DNA of 64,000 nt. Source: Dinoroseobacter sp034111085. Its GTDB lineage: Bacteria; Pseudomonadota; Alphaproteobacteria; Rhodobacterales; Rhodobacteraceae. Numbering within the stretch: position 1 is the stretch's first letter; each line of letters begins with the position of its first letter. The position numbers were made by a program, and so were the translations under genes. The stretch lies in NCBI GenBank assembly GCA_034111085.1, contig JAWUXZ010000027.1, positions 93,437 to 157,436 on the forward strand, given 5' to 3'. This document shows positions 44,909 to 53,817 of this stretch, one piece after another. The notes below the pieces were generated by a model. The model was not told where the DNA came from, made no database searches, and saw only the letters and a program-made list of their open reading frames with translations.

Positions 44909-46782
44909 ACCTAACACAAACCCTCCGCGCTAAATGGTCGAATGCGGCGGACTGGGCCAGTGGGCTGATTGCACCGTTCGCACAAGCCGATGGGCCGCCG
45001 CCGCGCGAACTTAGGGCATTCTTTATGTGGGCGCTCAAGGGCTCGGTCCCAGTGTTGTGGATCGCGGCGGGTCTGTCGGCGCTGGCAGGCACGATGGAGG
45101 TCATGACCGCGCTGATCCTTGGCCGAGTGATCGACGCGGCGCTCAGTACAGGTCCGGCGCTGTTCTTCTCAGAAAACTGGATCATACTGAGCGGATTCTT
45201 AGTGTTTTTCATGCTGCTGCGCCCGATGTCATTGGGCCTAAGCGCTGCGGCGAACGCGATTGTTGTGCAGCCCAACGTGATGCCGCTGGTATTGTCACGC
45301 CTGCACCGCTGGACAATGGGTCAAGCCGTCACGTTCTTTGACGACGATTTCGCGGGCCGCATCGCGCAAAAGCAGATGCAGACGGCGCGGGCTATTACCG
45401 AAGTGACGTCTGAGCTGATCAACGTGGTCGCCTTTGCGCTGGCCTCCTTGCTGGGATCGGTGCTGCTTTTGACCACCATCAACGGCTGGGTGTCGTTGCT
45501 GTTGCTTGGATGGCTGGTTGTCTATTTCAGCGCGATCAGCTGGTTTCTGCCGCGTGTGCGCATGCGCTCGAAGGATCGGGCGGCGTCGCGGGCGATGGTG
45601 TCGGGCCAGGTCGTAGACACGATCACTAATATCAAAACGGTTAAGCTCTTTGCACACTCGACCCACGAGGAAAGCGCCGCACTAGGCGCGATGGAGACGT
45701 TTCGCAAAACAGCCGTCCGCTTTGGTCGCTTGGCGGCGGTGTTCCGGTTCGTGCTGATGACGCTTGCGGGGATTTTGCCGGTGTTGTTGATCGGCGCGAC
45801 CCTGTTGTTCTGGCAGGCGGGCACGGCGAGCGCGGGCGATATCGCAGCTGCGGGCGCAATTGCCATTCGGATCGCGCAGATGACGGGGTGGGTCAGCTTC
45901 ACGTTAATGGCGCTTTATTCGAATGTTGGCGAGGTTGAGGACGGGATGAAAACCCTGACCCCGCCGCATGCGCTAACCGACGCGCCAAGCGCCACCGAGC
46001 TTGCTGTGCCAAAAGGCGAGGTGCGCTTTGACGAGGTGACGTTCAAATATGGACGCCAAGCAGGTGGCTTGCAGGGCGTGGACCTGACTGTGAAGCCGGG
46101 CGAGAAGCTGGCCCTGATCGGCGCGTCCGGCGCGGGAAAATCGACGCTCGTGTCATTGCTGTTGCGCCTTTACGACCCTGAGAAGGGGCGCGTCTTGATC
46201 GACGGGCAAGCGGTCTCGGACGTAACACAGGACAGTCTGCGCCACGAGATCGGGATGGTTACGCAGGAAACGGCGATGTTTAACCGCTCGGCACGCGACA
46301 ACATTCTGTATGGGCGACCGGGTGCTTCTGATGAACAGATGATCGAAGCGGCTAAAAGTGCCGAAGCGCATGAGTTTATTTTGGAGCTCGAGGACCATAA
46401 GGGTCGCACAGGCTATGACGCACATCTGGGCGAGCGCGGTGTCAAGCTGTCAGGCGGGCAACGTCAACGAATTGCGCTTGCGCGAGCGATCTTGAAAGAC
46501 GCGCCAATCTTGGTACTGGACGAGGCGACGAGTGCGCTTGATAGCGAGGTGGAAGCTTCCATCCAAGACGCGCTCGAGCGGGTGATGGAGGGCAAAACTG
46601 TGATCGCGATTGCGCACCGTCTGAGCACGATTGCGCATATGGACCGGATTGTTGTGTTGGCTGATGGCCAGATTGTTGAACAGGGGCGGCATGAGGAATT
46701 GCTGGCCGCTGATGGCACCTATGCGCGGTTCTGGAACCGGCAATCGGGTGGATTCTTGGGAATGAAAGAGGCTGCGGTATGA
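44905..46782 (+). CDS. ABC exporter, permease/ATPase half-transporter 2
   Basis: A 625-residue paralogue of the preceding gene with Walker A GASGAGKST, signature LSGGQRQRI and Walker B ILVLDEATSALD. Both ATP sites look canonical, unlike some heterodimers in which one site is degenerate. Starts with GTG in a GTGA overlap and overlaps the next gene by ATGA. Confidence 0.92.
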   Translation: MNLTQTLRAKWSNAADWASGLIAPFAQADGPPPRELRAFFMWALKGSVPVLWIAAGLSALAGTMEVMTALILGRVIDAALSTGPALFFSENWIILSGFLVFFMLLRPMSLGLSAAANAIVVQPNVMPLVLSRLHRWTMGQAVTFFDDDFAGRIAQKQMQTARAITEVTSELINVVAFALASLLGSVLLLTTINGWVSLLLLGWLVVYFSAISWFLPRVRMRSKDRAASRAMVSGQVVDTITNIKTVKLFAHSTHEESAALGAMETFRKTAVRFGRLAAVFRFVLMTLAGILPVLLIGATLLFWQAGTASAGDIAAAGAIAIRIAQMTGWVSFTLMALYSNVGEVEDGMKTLTPPHALTDAPSATELAVPKGEVRFDEVTFKYGRQAGGLQGVDLTVKPGEKLALIGASGAGKSTLVSLLLRLYDPEKGRVLIDGQAVSDVTQDSLRHEIGMVTQETAMFNRSARDNILYGRPGASDEQMIEAAKSAEAHEFILELEDHKGRTGYDAHLGERGVKLSGGQRQRIALARAILKDAPILVLDEATSALDSEVEASIQDALERVMEGKTVIAIAHRLSTIAHMDRIVVLADGQIVEQGRHEELLAADGTYARFWNRQSGGFLGMKEAAV

Positions 46783-48005
46783 ACGTAACGATAGATCGCT
46801 TGGGCATGCACGGCGACGGGATCGCGCCGGGACCGGTTTATGTAGCGCGGACGCTGCCGGGTGAAGTGATCGCGGGCGAGATAGAGGGCGACCGTATCGC
46901 GGCCCCAAAGATTGTCACGCCGTCCGAGATGCGCGTCAAAGCGCCATGCCCGCATTATGCGCGTTGTGGTGGCTGTGCGTTGCAACATGCACGGAATGAT
47001 TTTGTAGGCACGTGGAAGCAGAACGTTGTGGTCACGGCCCTAGCCGCACACGGGATCGAGACAGAGTTCCGCCCGCTGATATCCTCGTCGCCACGATCCA
47101 GAAGGCGCGCAACGTTTTCCGGGCGGCGTTTGAAAAGCGGCGCGCTGGTGGGGTTCCATACGCGGGCGTCAGATACGCTCGTGCCGATCCCGGACTGCCA
47201 TTTGCTGCACGACGATTTGCGCGGCGCATTGCCGATGCTGGAAGCGCTGACCGGGATTGTTGGCTCGCGCAAAGGCGAGATCAGTTTTGCAGTGGCGCTT
47301 AGCGAAGCGGGTCTGGATGTCGATATGGCCACGACGCGCGAGGTCGACGCAAAGCTGGTCACGGACTTGGCGGAGCTGGCGCGTGAATTCGACTTGGCGA
47401 GGCTGTCGCAACGCGGTGATACGATTCTGACGCGCCGTGCGCCGCATGTGCTATTTGACGGGATGCGCGTGGTGCCACCACCCGGCGGATTTTTGCAGGC
47501 AACGCCCGAAGGCGAAGCCGCTTTGCGCGCCGCCATCACCGAGGCGGTCGGACCCGCCAAGCAGATCACCGACCTGTTCGCAGGCTCTGGTACATTTGCG
47601 CTGCCGCTCGCGCGCACGGCGCAGGTCCATGCTGTTGAGGCCGTTGCTGCGATGACTGAAGCGCTGCATTTGGGCTGGCGCGAGGCCAAGCGCGTCAAGA
47701 ACTTAACCGTCGAGACCCGCGACCTGTTCCGCCGCCCGCTGCTGGCCGACGAGTTGCGCAAAACCGACGCCGTTGTCATCGACCCGCCGCGCGCAGGGGC
47801 TGAGGCGCAGGTGGCCGAACTCGCCAAAGCTCAAGTTGGACGTATTGCGTTCGTCTCGTGTAACCCGGTGACCTTCGCGCGCGATGCAAAAACGCTGCAA
47901 CAAGCAGGGTATCGCCTGAATTGGGTGCAAGTGGTCGATCAGTTCCGCTGGTCCCCGCATATCGAGCTTGCTGCCAGCCTAACCGCGCCTCATATCGCGG
48001 CCTAA
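46779..48005 (+). CDS. RNA m5U methyltransferase (RlmD/TrmA-type)
   Basis: A 408-residue SAM-dependent RNA methyltransferase of the RlmC/RlmD/TrmA family. N-terminal TRAM-like segment, an iron-sulfur cluster motif in CPHYARCGGCALQH, SAM motif DLFAGSGTFALPLA, and the catalytic region DPPRAGAEAQ and FVSCNPVTFARD with the nucleophilic Cys. It probably makes m5U in 23S rRNA; the exact target is not determinable. ATGA overlap with the ABC gene. Confidence 0.88.
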   Translation: MNVTIDRLGMHGDGIAPGPVYVARTLPGEVIAGEIEGDRIAAPKIVTPSEMRVKAPCPHYARCGGCALQHARNDFVGTWKQNVVVTALAAHGIETEFRPLISSSPRSRRRATFSGRRLKSGALVGFHTRASDTLVPIPDCHLLHDDLRGALPMLEALTGIVGSRKGEISFAVALSEAGLDVDMATTREVDAKLVTDLAELAREFDLARLSQRGDTILTRRAPHVLFDGMRVVPPPGGFLQATPEGEAALRAAITEAVGPAKQITDLFAGSGTFALPLARTAQVHAVEAVAAMTEALHLGWREAKRVKNLTVETRDLFRRPLLADELRKTDAVVIDPPRAGAEAQVAELAKAQVGRIAFVSCNPVTFARDAKTLQQAGYRLNWVQVVDQFRWSPHIELAASLTAPHIAA

Positions 48006-48027
48006 CAAGCGAATTAGGGGCAGGATC

Positions 48028-48801
48028 ATGCGTGAACAATTGGCCAATTGGCTGGATACGCCGAATGTGCGGAACCTTATCATTGGCGTGATCTTGTTCA
48101 ACGCGGTCTTGCTGGGCATGGAAACGTCGCCAGCGATCATGTCCGGCGCTGGACCGCTGATCGTAGCGCTCGACCGGATATGCCTTGGCATTTTCGTGGT
48201 GGAGCTAGCATTAAAGGTGTTCGCGCTGGGCCCACGCTTTTTCCGCAGCGGCTGGAACATCTTTGATTTTGTTATCATCGGCATCTCGCTGACGCCGGGC
48301 GCGCAAGCGTTGTCGGTGCTACGCGCTTTGCGGATCTTGCGTCTGCTGCGCGTGATCTCGGCAGCCCCGCGTCTGCAAAGGGTTGTCGAAGGCTTCATCA
48401 CTGCGCTTCCCGGCATGGGCAGCGTGTTCTTGCTGATGTCGATTATTTTCTACATCGGCTCGGTCATGGCGACAAAGCTGTTTGGGGCAAGCTTCCCGCA
48501 ATGGTTCGGCAGCTTGGGCGAGTCCGCCTACTCGCTGTTCCAGATCATGACGCTGGAATCGTGGTCGATGGGGATCGTGCGCCCAGTTATGGAGATCTAT
48601 CCCTACGCGTGGGCATTCTTTGTGCCGTTCATCATGATGACGACCTTTGCGGTGGTGAACTTGTTGGTGGGCTTGATTGTGAACTCTATGCAGGATGCAC
48701 ACGGCGCCGAGGACGCGGCCAAGACTGATACATACCGCGATGAAGTGCTCGATCGGTTACGCGAGATCGAAAAGCGCGTGGGTGTCACAGAGAAGTCATA
48801 G
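48028..48801 (+). CDS. Voltage-gated sodium channel (BacNav type)
   Basis: A 257-residue six-helix ion channel of the bacterial voltage-gated sodium channel family (NaChBac/NavAb). The S4 voltage sensor shows Arg99, 102, 105 and 108 at every third position, and the selectivity filter TLESWS is at residues 175-180, the sodium-selective signature. The C-terminus forms a short coiled coil typical of the tetramerisation tail (RDEVLDRLREIEKRVG). It follows the RNA methyltransferase by 22 bp. Confidence 0.93.
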   Translation: MREQLANWLDTPNVRNLIIGVILFNAVLLGMETSPAIMSGAGPLIVALDRICLGIFVVELALKVFALGPRFFRSGWNIFDFVIIGISLTPGAQALSVLRALRILRLLRVISAAPRLQRVVEGFITALPGMGSVFLLMSIIFYIGSVMATKLFGASFPQWFGSLGESAYSLFQIMTLESWSMGIVRPVMEIYPYAWAFFVPFIMMTTFAVVNLLVGLIVNSMQDAHGAEDAAKTDTYRDEVLDRLREIEKRVGVTEKS

Positions 48802-48861
48802 GCGCGGCGCTCGTTTTCTGGCATTGTCTCACAAAACAATAAAACCGACTGAGGCAGTCAA

Positions 48862-49353
48862 ATGCAGTTTACGCGCAGGGTTATGATGGTGGGGCTTGCC
48901 GCCTTTACCGCCGCTTGTTCCAAATTCAAAACCTATAGCGGCCCGCAAGTGACGCGGATCGTTGTCATGAAAAGCGAGTTGCAGATGCACTTGCTGCACG
49001 GCGACGAGGTGCTAGAGAGCTACGATATAAGCCTCGGCTTTGCGCCTGCTGGCCATAAAGAGGTCGAAGGCGACGGCAAAACGCCTGAGGGGCGCTATTA
49101 TATCGATCGCCGCAATCCCAATAGTGCGTTCCATTTGTCGCTTGGGATCTCATATCCGAATAATGCCGATCGCGCCCATGCAGCTGCAATGGGCCAAAGC
49201 CCCGGCGGCGATATCTTTATCCACGGGCAGAAAAACCTGTCTGATCCGGGAGATGGCAATTGGACGGTTGGATGCATCGCGGTGACGAACCGCGAGATCG
49301 AGAAAATTTATGCTATGGTCGGCAAGGGCGTACCCATCGACATCTTCGCCTAG
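48862..49353 (+). CDS. L,D-transpeptidase (YkuD) lipoprotein
   Basis: A 163-residue YkuD-fold enzyme that crosslinks peptidoglycan or attaches proteins to it. The N-terminus is a lipoprotein signal with lipobox TAAC. The catalytic region is IHGQ and then GNWTVGCIAVTN, whose Cys is the nucleophile. Envelope-anchored, 60 bp after the channel gene. Confidence 0.9.
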   Translation: MQFTRRVMMVGLAAFTAACSKFKTYSGPQVTRIVVMKSELQMHLLHGDEVLESYDISLGFAPAGHKEVEGDGKTPEGRYYIDRRNPNSAFHLSLGISYPNNADRAHAAAMGQSPGGDIFIHGQKNLSDPGDGNWTVGCIAVTNREIEKIYAMVGKGVPIDIFA

Positions 49354-49356
49354 ACT

Positions 49357-49887
49357 TTAGCTTTGAATTTGTGCGCGTCCGAGCGGTGATCCGCTGTTCA
49401 GCACCCACCACAAACGGCCGTTTTCTTCCTGGAACCACGCAAAGCCCATATCAACGGCCTCAGGGTCCAGCAGAACCGTGCGCGAACCGGTCTCTTCCAT
49501 CCACGCGGCAAGCGTCTCAAGCTCAGTCTCGAACGTTTCGGACAGAACTTCGCCTTTGAACTGGCCCAGATAGCCTGCGCTCGTGACCCGCTGCAACGGC
49601 GACGAGCCGTCTGATCCAAAGTGCCAAGGGCGGTTCTGGATCGACATGTCGCGCGCATGGGTAGCGGCTGCGGCGGTCAACTCAGCATTCAGCGTAAGAC
49701 TGGGCGCACCTGCGGCCTGCCTAAGCGCATTTACGCCGTCGAGCATGCGAAACTTCACGCGCGCTTCGTCGCCAATGCGGTAGACGCGCGGCAGGGGTTT
49801 GCCATCGGGGCCAAGCGTGGGCGGGGGCGGCGCACATGCGGCAACGCCCAATGCCATGATCCCAAGGCCAAAAGTCCTTCTCAGCAT
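49357..49887 (-). CDS. CAP/SCP-domain lipoprotein
   Basis: A 176-residue secreted lipoprotein with lipobox VAAC and a C-terminal CAP (SCP/PR-1-like) domain; the conserved His is in THARDM and the GF/W-rich end (MGFAWFQEENGRLWWVL) matches the fold. The substrate or ligand is unknown. It lies between two L,D-transpeptidases, so cell-envelope function is likely. Confidence 0.85.
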   Translation of the reverse strand: MLRRTFGLGIMALGVAACAPPPPTLGPDGKPLPRVYRIGDEARVKFRMLDGVNALRQAAGAPSLTLNAELTAAAATHARDMSIQNRPWHFGSDGSSPLQRVTSAGYLGQFKGEVLSETFETELETLAAWMEETGSRTVLLDPEAVDMGFAWFQEENGRLWWVLNSGSPLGRAQIQS

Positions 49888-50056
49888 TTTGACGCCTCTC
49901 TTGCGGTCTTCTTGGTTTGGGCTGCTGTAACGGGTTTGGGGCCTCGTGTGAAAGCGAAACCTCGCGTTTGGCCGCTGACATTGGTTTGAATTGCGGAAAT
50001 CCGCTATTTTCTGTATGGAGGGGCGCGAAATCGCAAATAAAGCGGAGCAGATGAAT

Positions 50057-50665
50057 ATGAGTGCTTTTTACCCCAAGGCGCTATCCCGACGCGCGCTGCT
50101 GGCCAGTGGTGCCGCAGCAATGGGTGCGGGGCTGACTGGCGCGCGCGCCCAAGAAGCCGTTCCCGACGAGACCGAGATAGAGCCGGAAGTCACCACGAGT
50201 GTGCGGCGCAATATCTCGAGCTTCCGGTCGCTGGATTGGCGGCCCTATTTTGAGAACACCTCGAACGGCGCGGTGCTTGTCGATACGACCTCGCGCGCGC
50301 TGCATTATTGGTCCGAAGATGAGAGCGTCTATAAGCTTTACCCGACATCGGTGCCGCTGACCGAAGACCTGACCCGTTTGGGGCGCACCCGCGTGACCCA
50401 GAAAGTGGAAGGTCCAAGCTGGCGTCCAACGCCTGCGATGCGCATACGCAATCCCGAATGGCCGGAGTTTGTAGGGCCGGGTCCAGACAATCCGCTTGGC
50501 ACACACGCGCTCTATCTCAGCTGGACTTATTACCGCATCCACGGGACGCATGACACGCGCAAGATTGGGCGCCGATCGTCCAACGGATGCATCGGTTTGT
50601 TTAACCAGCACATTCAAGAACTCTTTAGTTTGGCGAAGGTTGGCACCCAAGTGTTGCTAATTTAA
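50057..50665 (+). CDS. L,D-transpeptidase with Tat-like signal
   Basis: A 202-residue YkuD enzyme. The N-terminus has twin arginines followed by a hydrophobic run (SRRALLASGAAAMGAGL) and a signal-peptidase site near ARA-QE, suggesting Tat export. The active site is YRIHGTHDTRKIGRRSSNGCIGLFN, with the HGT His and the nucleophilic Cys. GGAG at 50044-50047 favours the ATG at 50057 over 50051. Confidence 0.9.
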   Translation: MSAFYPKALSRRALLASGAAAMGAGLTGARAQEAVPDETEIEPEVTTSVRRNISSFRSLDWRPYFENTSNGAVLVDTTSRALHYWSEDESVYKLYPTSVPLTEDLTRLGRTRVTQKVEGPSWRPTPAMRIRNPEWPEFVGPGPDNPLGTHALYLSWTYYRIHGTHDTRKIGRRSSNGCIGLFNQHIQELFSLAKVGTQVLLI

Positions 50666-50748
50666 CCACATTGCGACCGTGCCCTTATGCCCCCCTTTTC
50701 CGGCCCATTGCATTTGCGATTCTATGCTGGTTTAACGAGCGCACGAGG

Positions 50749-50766
50749 TACAGTCTTGGGTCTGTA
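50749..50766. repeat. Inverted repeat upstream of the small gene
   Basis: TACAG, 8 bases, CTGTA, located 57 bp before the small gene. In the 157-bp gap between the transpeptidase and the small gene; possibly an operator. Weak. Confidence 0.2.
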
Positions 50767-50822
50767 ACTAGGTATGGTGTCACCGTATCGTAGAACAGAC
50801 AATTTCTTGGAGGGAATAGAAC

Positions 50823-50999
50823 ATGAAGAAACTCGCTCTCGCAGCCGCTTTCTCGCTCACCGCAACGTCGGTTTTCGCAGGCGGTCTTGACATCCCAGTC
50901 ATCGAAGCACCGGTCATCGTTGAGGACACATCGTCTTCTTCGCCAATGATCGTTATCCCGCTTCTGTTGCTCGCCATTCTGGCAGCCGCAGCTAACTAA
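50823..50999 (+). CDS. Small secreted/membrane protein, 58 residues
   Basis: A 58-codon gene. It starts with a classic signal peptide (MKKLALAAAFSLTATSVFAGG), has an acidic Pro/Val-rich middle with a run of serines, and ends in a strongly hydrophobic stretch (MIVIPLLLLAILAAAAN). GGAGGG lies 9 bases before the ATG, and a strong rho-independent terminator follows 21 bp after the stop, so it is a self-contained single-gene unit. Function unknown; similar small proteins sit upstream of hemH in relatives as far as I recall. Confidence 0.7.
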   Translation: MKKLALAAAFSLTATSVFAGGLDIPVIEAPVIVEDTSSSSPMIVIPLLLLAILAAAAN

Positions 51000-51020
51000 G
51001 CGATCTGGAATAACTATCGG

Positions 51021-51054
51021 AAAAGGCGGTTGTCGTGAGACAGCCGCCTTTTTC
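51021..51054 (+). terminator. Rho-independent terminator
   Basis: A 12-bp stem (AAGGCGGTTGTC pairing with GACAGCCGCCTT, one G-U) with a GTGA loop and a T tract. It ends the 58-residue small gene and may also serve convergent hemH. Confidence 0.85.
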
Positions 51055-51085
51055 TTGTCTGGATGTCTGAAATGAGGCGTCAGAT

Positions 51086-52150
51086 CTAACCGCGCGGCGA
51101 AATCCAACCGCGCAGGTTCTCTTCGACGACCTGCGACAGCGCCTCGATATGCGCGTCATCGTCGTTCAGGCACGGAATATAGGTAAACTGTTCGCCGCCT
51201 GCATGTTCGAAGCTTTCGCGTATCTCCTCGTTGATCTCTTCTAGCGTCTCGATGCAATCGGCCGAAAATGCGGGCGCAATCACAGCGATCTTCTTTTTGC
51301 CCTGCGTGGCAAGATTGGCAACTTCCTTGACGGTATAAGGCTTTAGCCACTCCTCAGGACCAAACCGGCTTTGGAACGTGGTCACAACTTCGGTCTTGGG
51401 CCAGCCCAAACGCTCGCGCAGCAGGCGCGTCGTTTTCTGGCACTGGCAATGATAGGGATCACCTTCCAGCAAGTAGCGCTTTGGAACCCCATGATAGCTG
51501 GCAACCAGCACATCGGGGCGGTCCTCGATATCAGCGTAGGCGCGTTCCACTGACTGGGCGAGTGCTTCGATATAGCTGGGGTGACTGTAATACGGATCGA
51601 CGGTGCGCGCGGTCGGCTGCCACTTGATGTCCATCAACGAGCGGAAGAACTGATCGTTTGCCGTGGCCGTGGTTGCGCCTGCATAATGGGGATAAAGCGG
51701 AAAGAAGAGGATCTTAGTGCAGCCCTGCGCCACCAGCGCGTCGACCTTCGATTTGATCGACGGATTACCGTAGCGCATGCAGTAGTCAATTACGACATCG
51801 TCGCCGAACCGCGCAGTCAGCACATCGCGCATTTTAACCGTCTGCGCTTTGGTGATCGTTGCAAGCGGGCTTTCGCCGTCTTTGTGGTTCCAGATTGATT
51901 TATAAGCAGCACCTGAGCTGAATGGGCGCTTGGTCAGGATGATCAGCTGCAAAAGCGGCTGCCACAGCCAGGGCGAATAATCGATGACGCGGCGGTCGCT
52001 GAGAAACTCGTTCAGATAGCGGCGCATCGACCAGTAGTCGTAGTTGTCCGGTGTCCCCAGATTGGACAGCAATATGCCAACTTTGCCGAAGGCCACCTTG
52101 GGGTGATCGTCGGGGGCGTGGTTTAGGGCCGTGTTGGACATCATGGTCAT
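51086..52150 (-). CDS. hemH: Ferrochelatase
   Basis: Inserts Fe2+ into protoporphyrin IX, the last step of heme synthesis; 354 residues. Conserved blocks NLGTPDNYDYWSMRRYLNEFLSDRRVID, FPLYPHYAGATTA, VASYHGVPKRY (catalytic His) and FSADCIETLEEI are present. The start at 52150 (MTMMSN) follows AAGGCGAC; the longer frame is rejected. hemJ elsewhere in this window makes its substrate. Confidence 0.96.
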   Translation of the reverse strand: MTMMSNTALNHAPDDHPKVAFGKVGILLSNLGTPDNYDYWSMRRYLNEFLSDRRVIDYSPWLWQPLLQLIILTKRPFSSGAAYKSIWNHKDGESPLATITKAQTVKMRDVLTARFGDDVVIDYCMRYGNPSIKSKVDALVAQGCTKILFFPLYPHYAGATTATANDQFFRSLMDIKWQPTARTVDPYYSHPSYIEALAQSVERAYADIEDRPDVLVASYHGVPKRYLLEGDPYHCQCQKTTRLLRERLGWPKTEVVTTFQSRFGPEEWLKPYTVKEVANLATQGKKKIAVIAPAFSADCIETLEEINEEIRESFEHAGGEQFTYIPCLNDDDAHIEALSQVVEENLRGWISPRG

Positions 52151-52178
52151 CAAGTCGCCTTTTCCATTCCCCGAATAT

Positions 52179-53027
52179 CTAGTCGGGGCTCGCGTCGTTA
52201 ACAGGTTTGTTGGTGGGATCAAACTCAACCACGCCCAGCGCATCGGCAAGTCGGGTCTTGGCCGATCCCGGTCGGAGGGGTTCTTGCTGGGTGTCCGCAG
52301 GGGCCCAGCCGGTCAAAAATATCAGATCAAAGCTGGCGCGGTAGGCGGCACCGGCTCCGGGGAAGCGAGTTGCGTACATTTTCACAGTCTCAGACCAAAT
52401 ACGACGCGAGAGCGGTCTTGGATCACGCGCGGCAAGTGCATTTGTTTCGCCCATCGCACGCAGGTCCGCAATTAGCGTGGCCAGATCGCGGTACTCAACA
52501 GTCTGCGACGACATATCCGCAACCGGAAGTGCGAGGCCCGAGCGCTGCAAAAGTCCGCCCATTTCGCGTAATTCTGCCATGGGAGCTACGCGCGGGGACA
52601 GCCCGCCCCGCACCAGTGTTTCAGCCTCGGCCAAAGCGTGGCGCAGCTCGGTCAGGGTTTGCTCACCAAAGCAGACCGACACAAACAGGCCGTCGGGTTT
52701 CAGCGCGCGGCGACATTGGATGATTTGGCCGACCGGATCATCGGCCCAGTGCAGGGCCATGGCGTGGATGATCAGGTCATGCGCCTCGCCTGCCAGATCG
52801 AGCGTGTCAGTATCGGCAATGATCTTCGCCTCGGGCAATAGATCGCCCCAAAATTGCGGGTGTCCGGTGACAATCGCTGGCTTGGTAAACGTTCTGTTAA
52901 CCTCTTGCAGTCTTTCGTGAACCTCACGGCGTGCCTCGGCGTGCAAGAACGCCTCGGTCCCGCTGCGCAAGCCGCGCGCACGATGGGCACTGAGCGCGCG
53001 TCGATTGGTCAAAATGGGGCGGGACAT
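52179..53027 (-). CDS. NDUFAF5-like methyltransferase-fold protein
   Basis: A 282-residue protein of the methyltransferase superfamily, most like the alphaproteobacterial relatives of mitochondrial complex I assembly factor NDUFAF5 and of BioC. The C-terminal half (ALHWADDPVGQIIQCRRALKPDGLF) has family features, but the usual SAM motif I (DxGxG) is not found; its place reads IVTGHPQFW. The protein may have lost methyl transfer or use another cofactor mode. It sits beside comF and the grx-nitrilase operon. Confidence 0.75.
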   Translation of the reverse strand: MSRPILTNRRALSAHRARGLRSGTEAFLHAEARREVHERLQEVNRTFTKPAIVTGHPQFWGDLLPEAKIIADTDTLDLAGEAHDLIIHAMALHWADDPVGQIIQCRRALKPDGLFVSVCFGEQTLTELRHALAEAETLVRGGLSPRVAPMAELREMGGLLQRSGLALPVADMSSQTVEYRDLATLIADLRAMGETNALAARDPRPLSRRIWSETVKMYATRFPGAGAAYRASFDLIFLTGWAPADTQQEPLRPGSAKTRLADALGVVEFDPTNKPVNDASPD

Positions 53028-53061
53028 GGTTTTTAAGCCTCTTGATATAAGGGAGAGTTAG

Positions 53062-53793
53062 GTGAGCAAAGCACTTTTGCAAAGGGCCGTCGCACTTGTC
53101 TATCCGCCAGAATGTTTGCTGTGTCGGACCACAATGGGCAGCGATTTCGGTCTATGTCCTGACTGCCTGATCGACACACCCTTCCTAACGGGCCCAGTTT
53201 GCGACCGCTGCGGCGTTCGAATGCTGGTCGAGGACGGTGATGGCACCGAGATCTGCGATGATTGCGTAGCCTTGCCGCGCCCATGGACCCAAGCCCGTGC
53301 GGTGTTCCGTTATACCGGCCAGGCGCGACGTTTGGTCTTAGCGCTGAAACATGGCGACAGGCTTGATCTGGCCCGCGCCGCTGGGCCTTGGATGGCGCGC
53401 GTTGCCAAGCCGCTTTGCCACGAGACGACCACCGTTGTGCCAATTCCGCTGCATCCGTGGCGACAGTTCAGGCGCCGCTACAATCAGGCGGCCGAGTTGG
53501 CGCGCGCGCTCTCGCGTGAAGCCCGGCTACCTTACGCACCAGATGCTTTGCGGCGCGCGCGCCACACCCCATCGCTGGATCACCGCACCCGCGACGAGCG
53601 GATGGATGTGATGGTTGGCGCGATCTCGGCACAAGGTACGTGCCTGAAAGACCGCCATGTCTTGCTGGTGGATGATGTCATGACCAGTGGCGCGACAATG
53701 GCTGCGGCGGCAGATGCAGCGTTGGGCGCAGGGGCGCTGCGCGTTGATTGCGTGGTTCTGGCGAGAGTGGAAAAGGACGATCCGGGTCTGTAG
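53062..53793 (+). CDS. comF: ComF-family phosphoribosyltransferase protein
   Basis: A 243-residue ComF protein: an N-terminal double zinc-ribbon (CLLCRTTMG... CPDC, CDRCG ... CDDC) and a C-terminal phosphoribosyltransferase-like domain with the PRPP loop VLLVDDVMTSGAT. ComF proteins act in DNA uptake and have roles in other DNA handling. Starts with GTG; AGGGAGAG is upstream. Divergent from the NDUFAF5-like gene. Confidence 0.9.
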   Translation: MSKALLQRAVALVYPPECLLCRTTMGSDFGLCPDCLIDTPFLTGPVCDRCGVRMLVEDGDGTEICDDCVALPRPWTQARAVFRYTGQARRLVLALKHGDRLDLARAAGPWMARVAKPLCHETTTVVPIPLHPWRQFRRRYNQAAELARALSREARLPYAPDALRRARHTPSLDHRTRDERMDVMVGAISAQGTCLKDRHVLLVDDVMTSGATMAAAADAALGAGALRVDCVVLARVEKDDPGL

Positions 53794-53817
53794 CGCTCAG
53801 CTCTCGGGCGCGCTGTG

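Noticed and set aside
46955..47827. Minus-strand open frame of 290 codons
   Set aside because: Antisense to the RNA methyltransferase; Ser/Arg-rich shadow.
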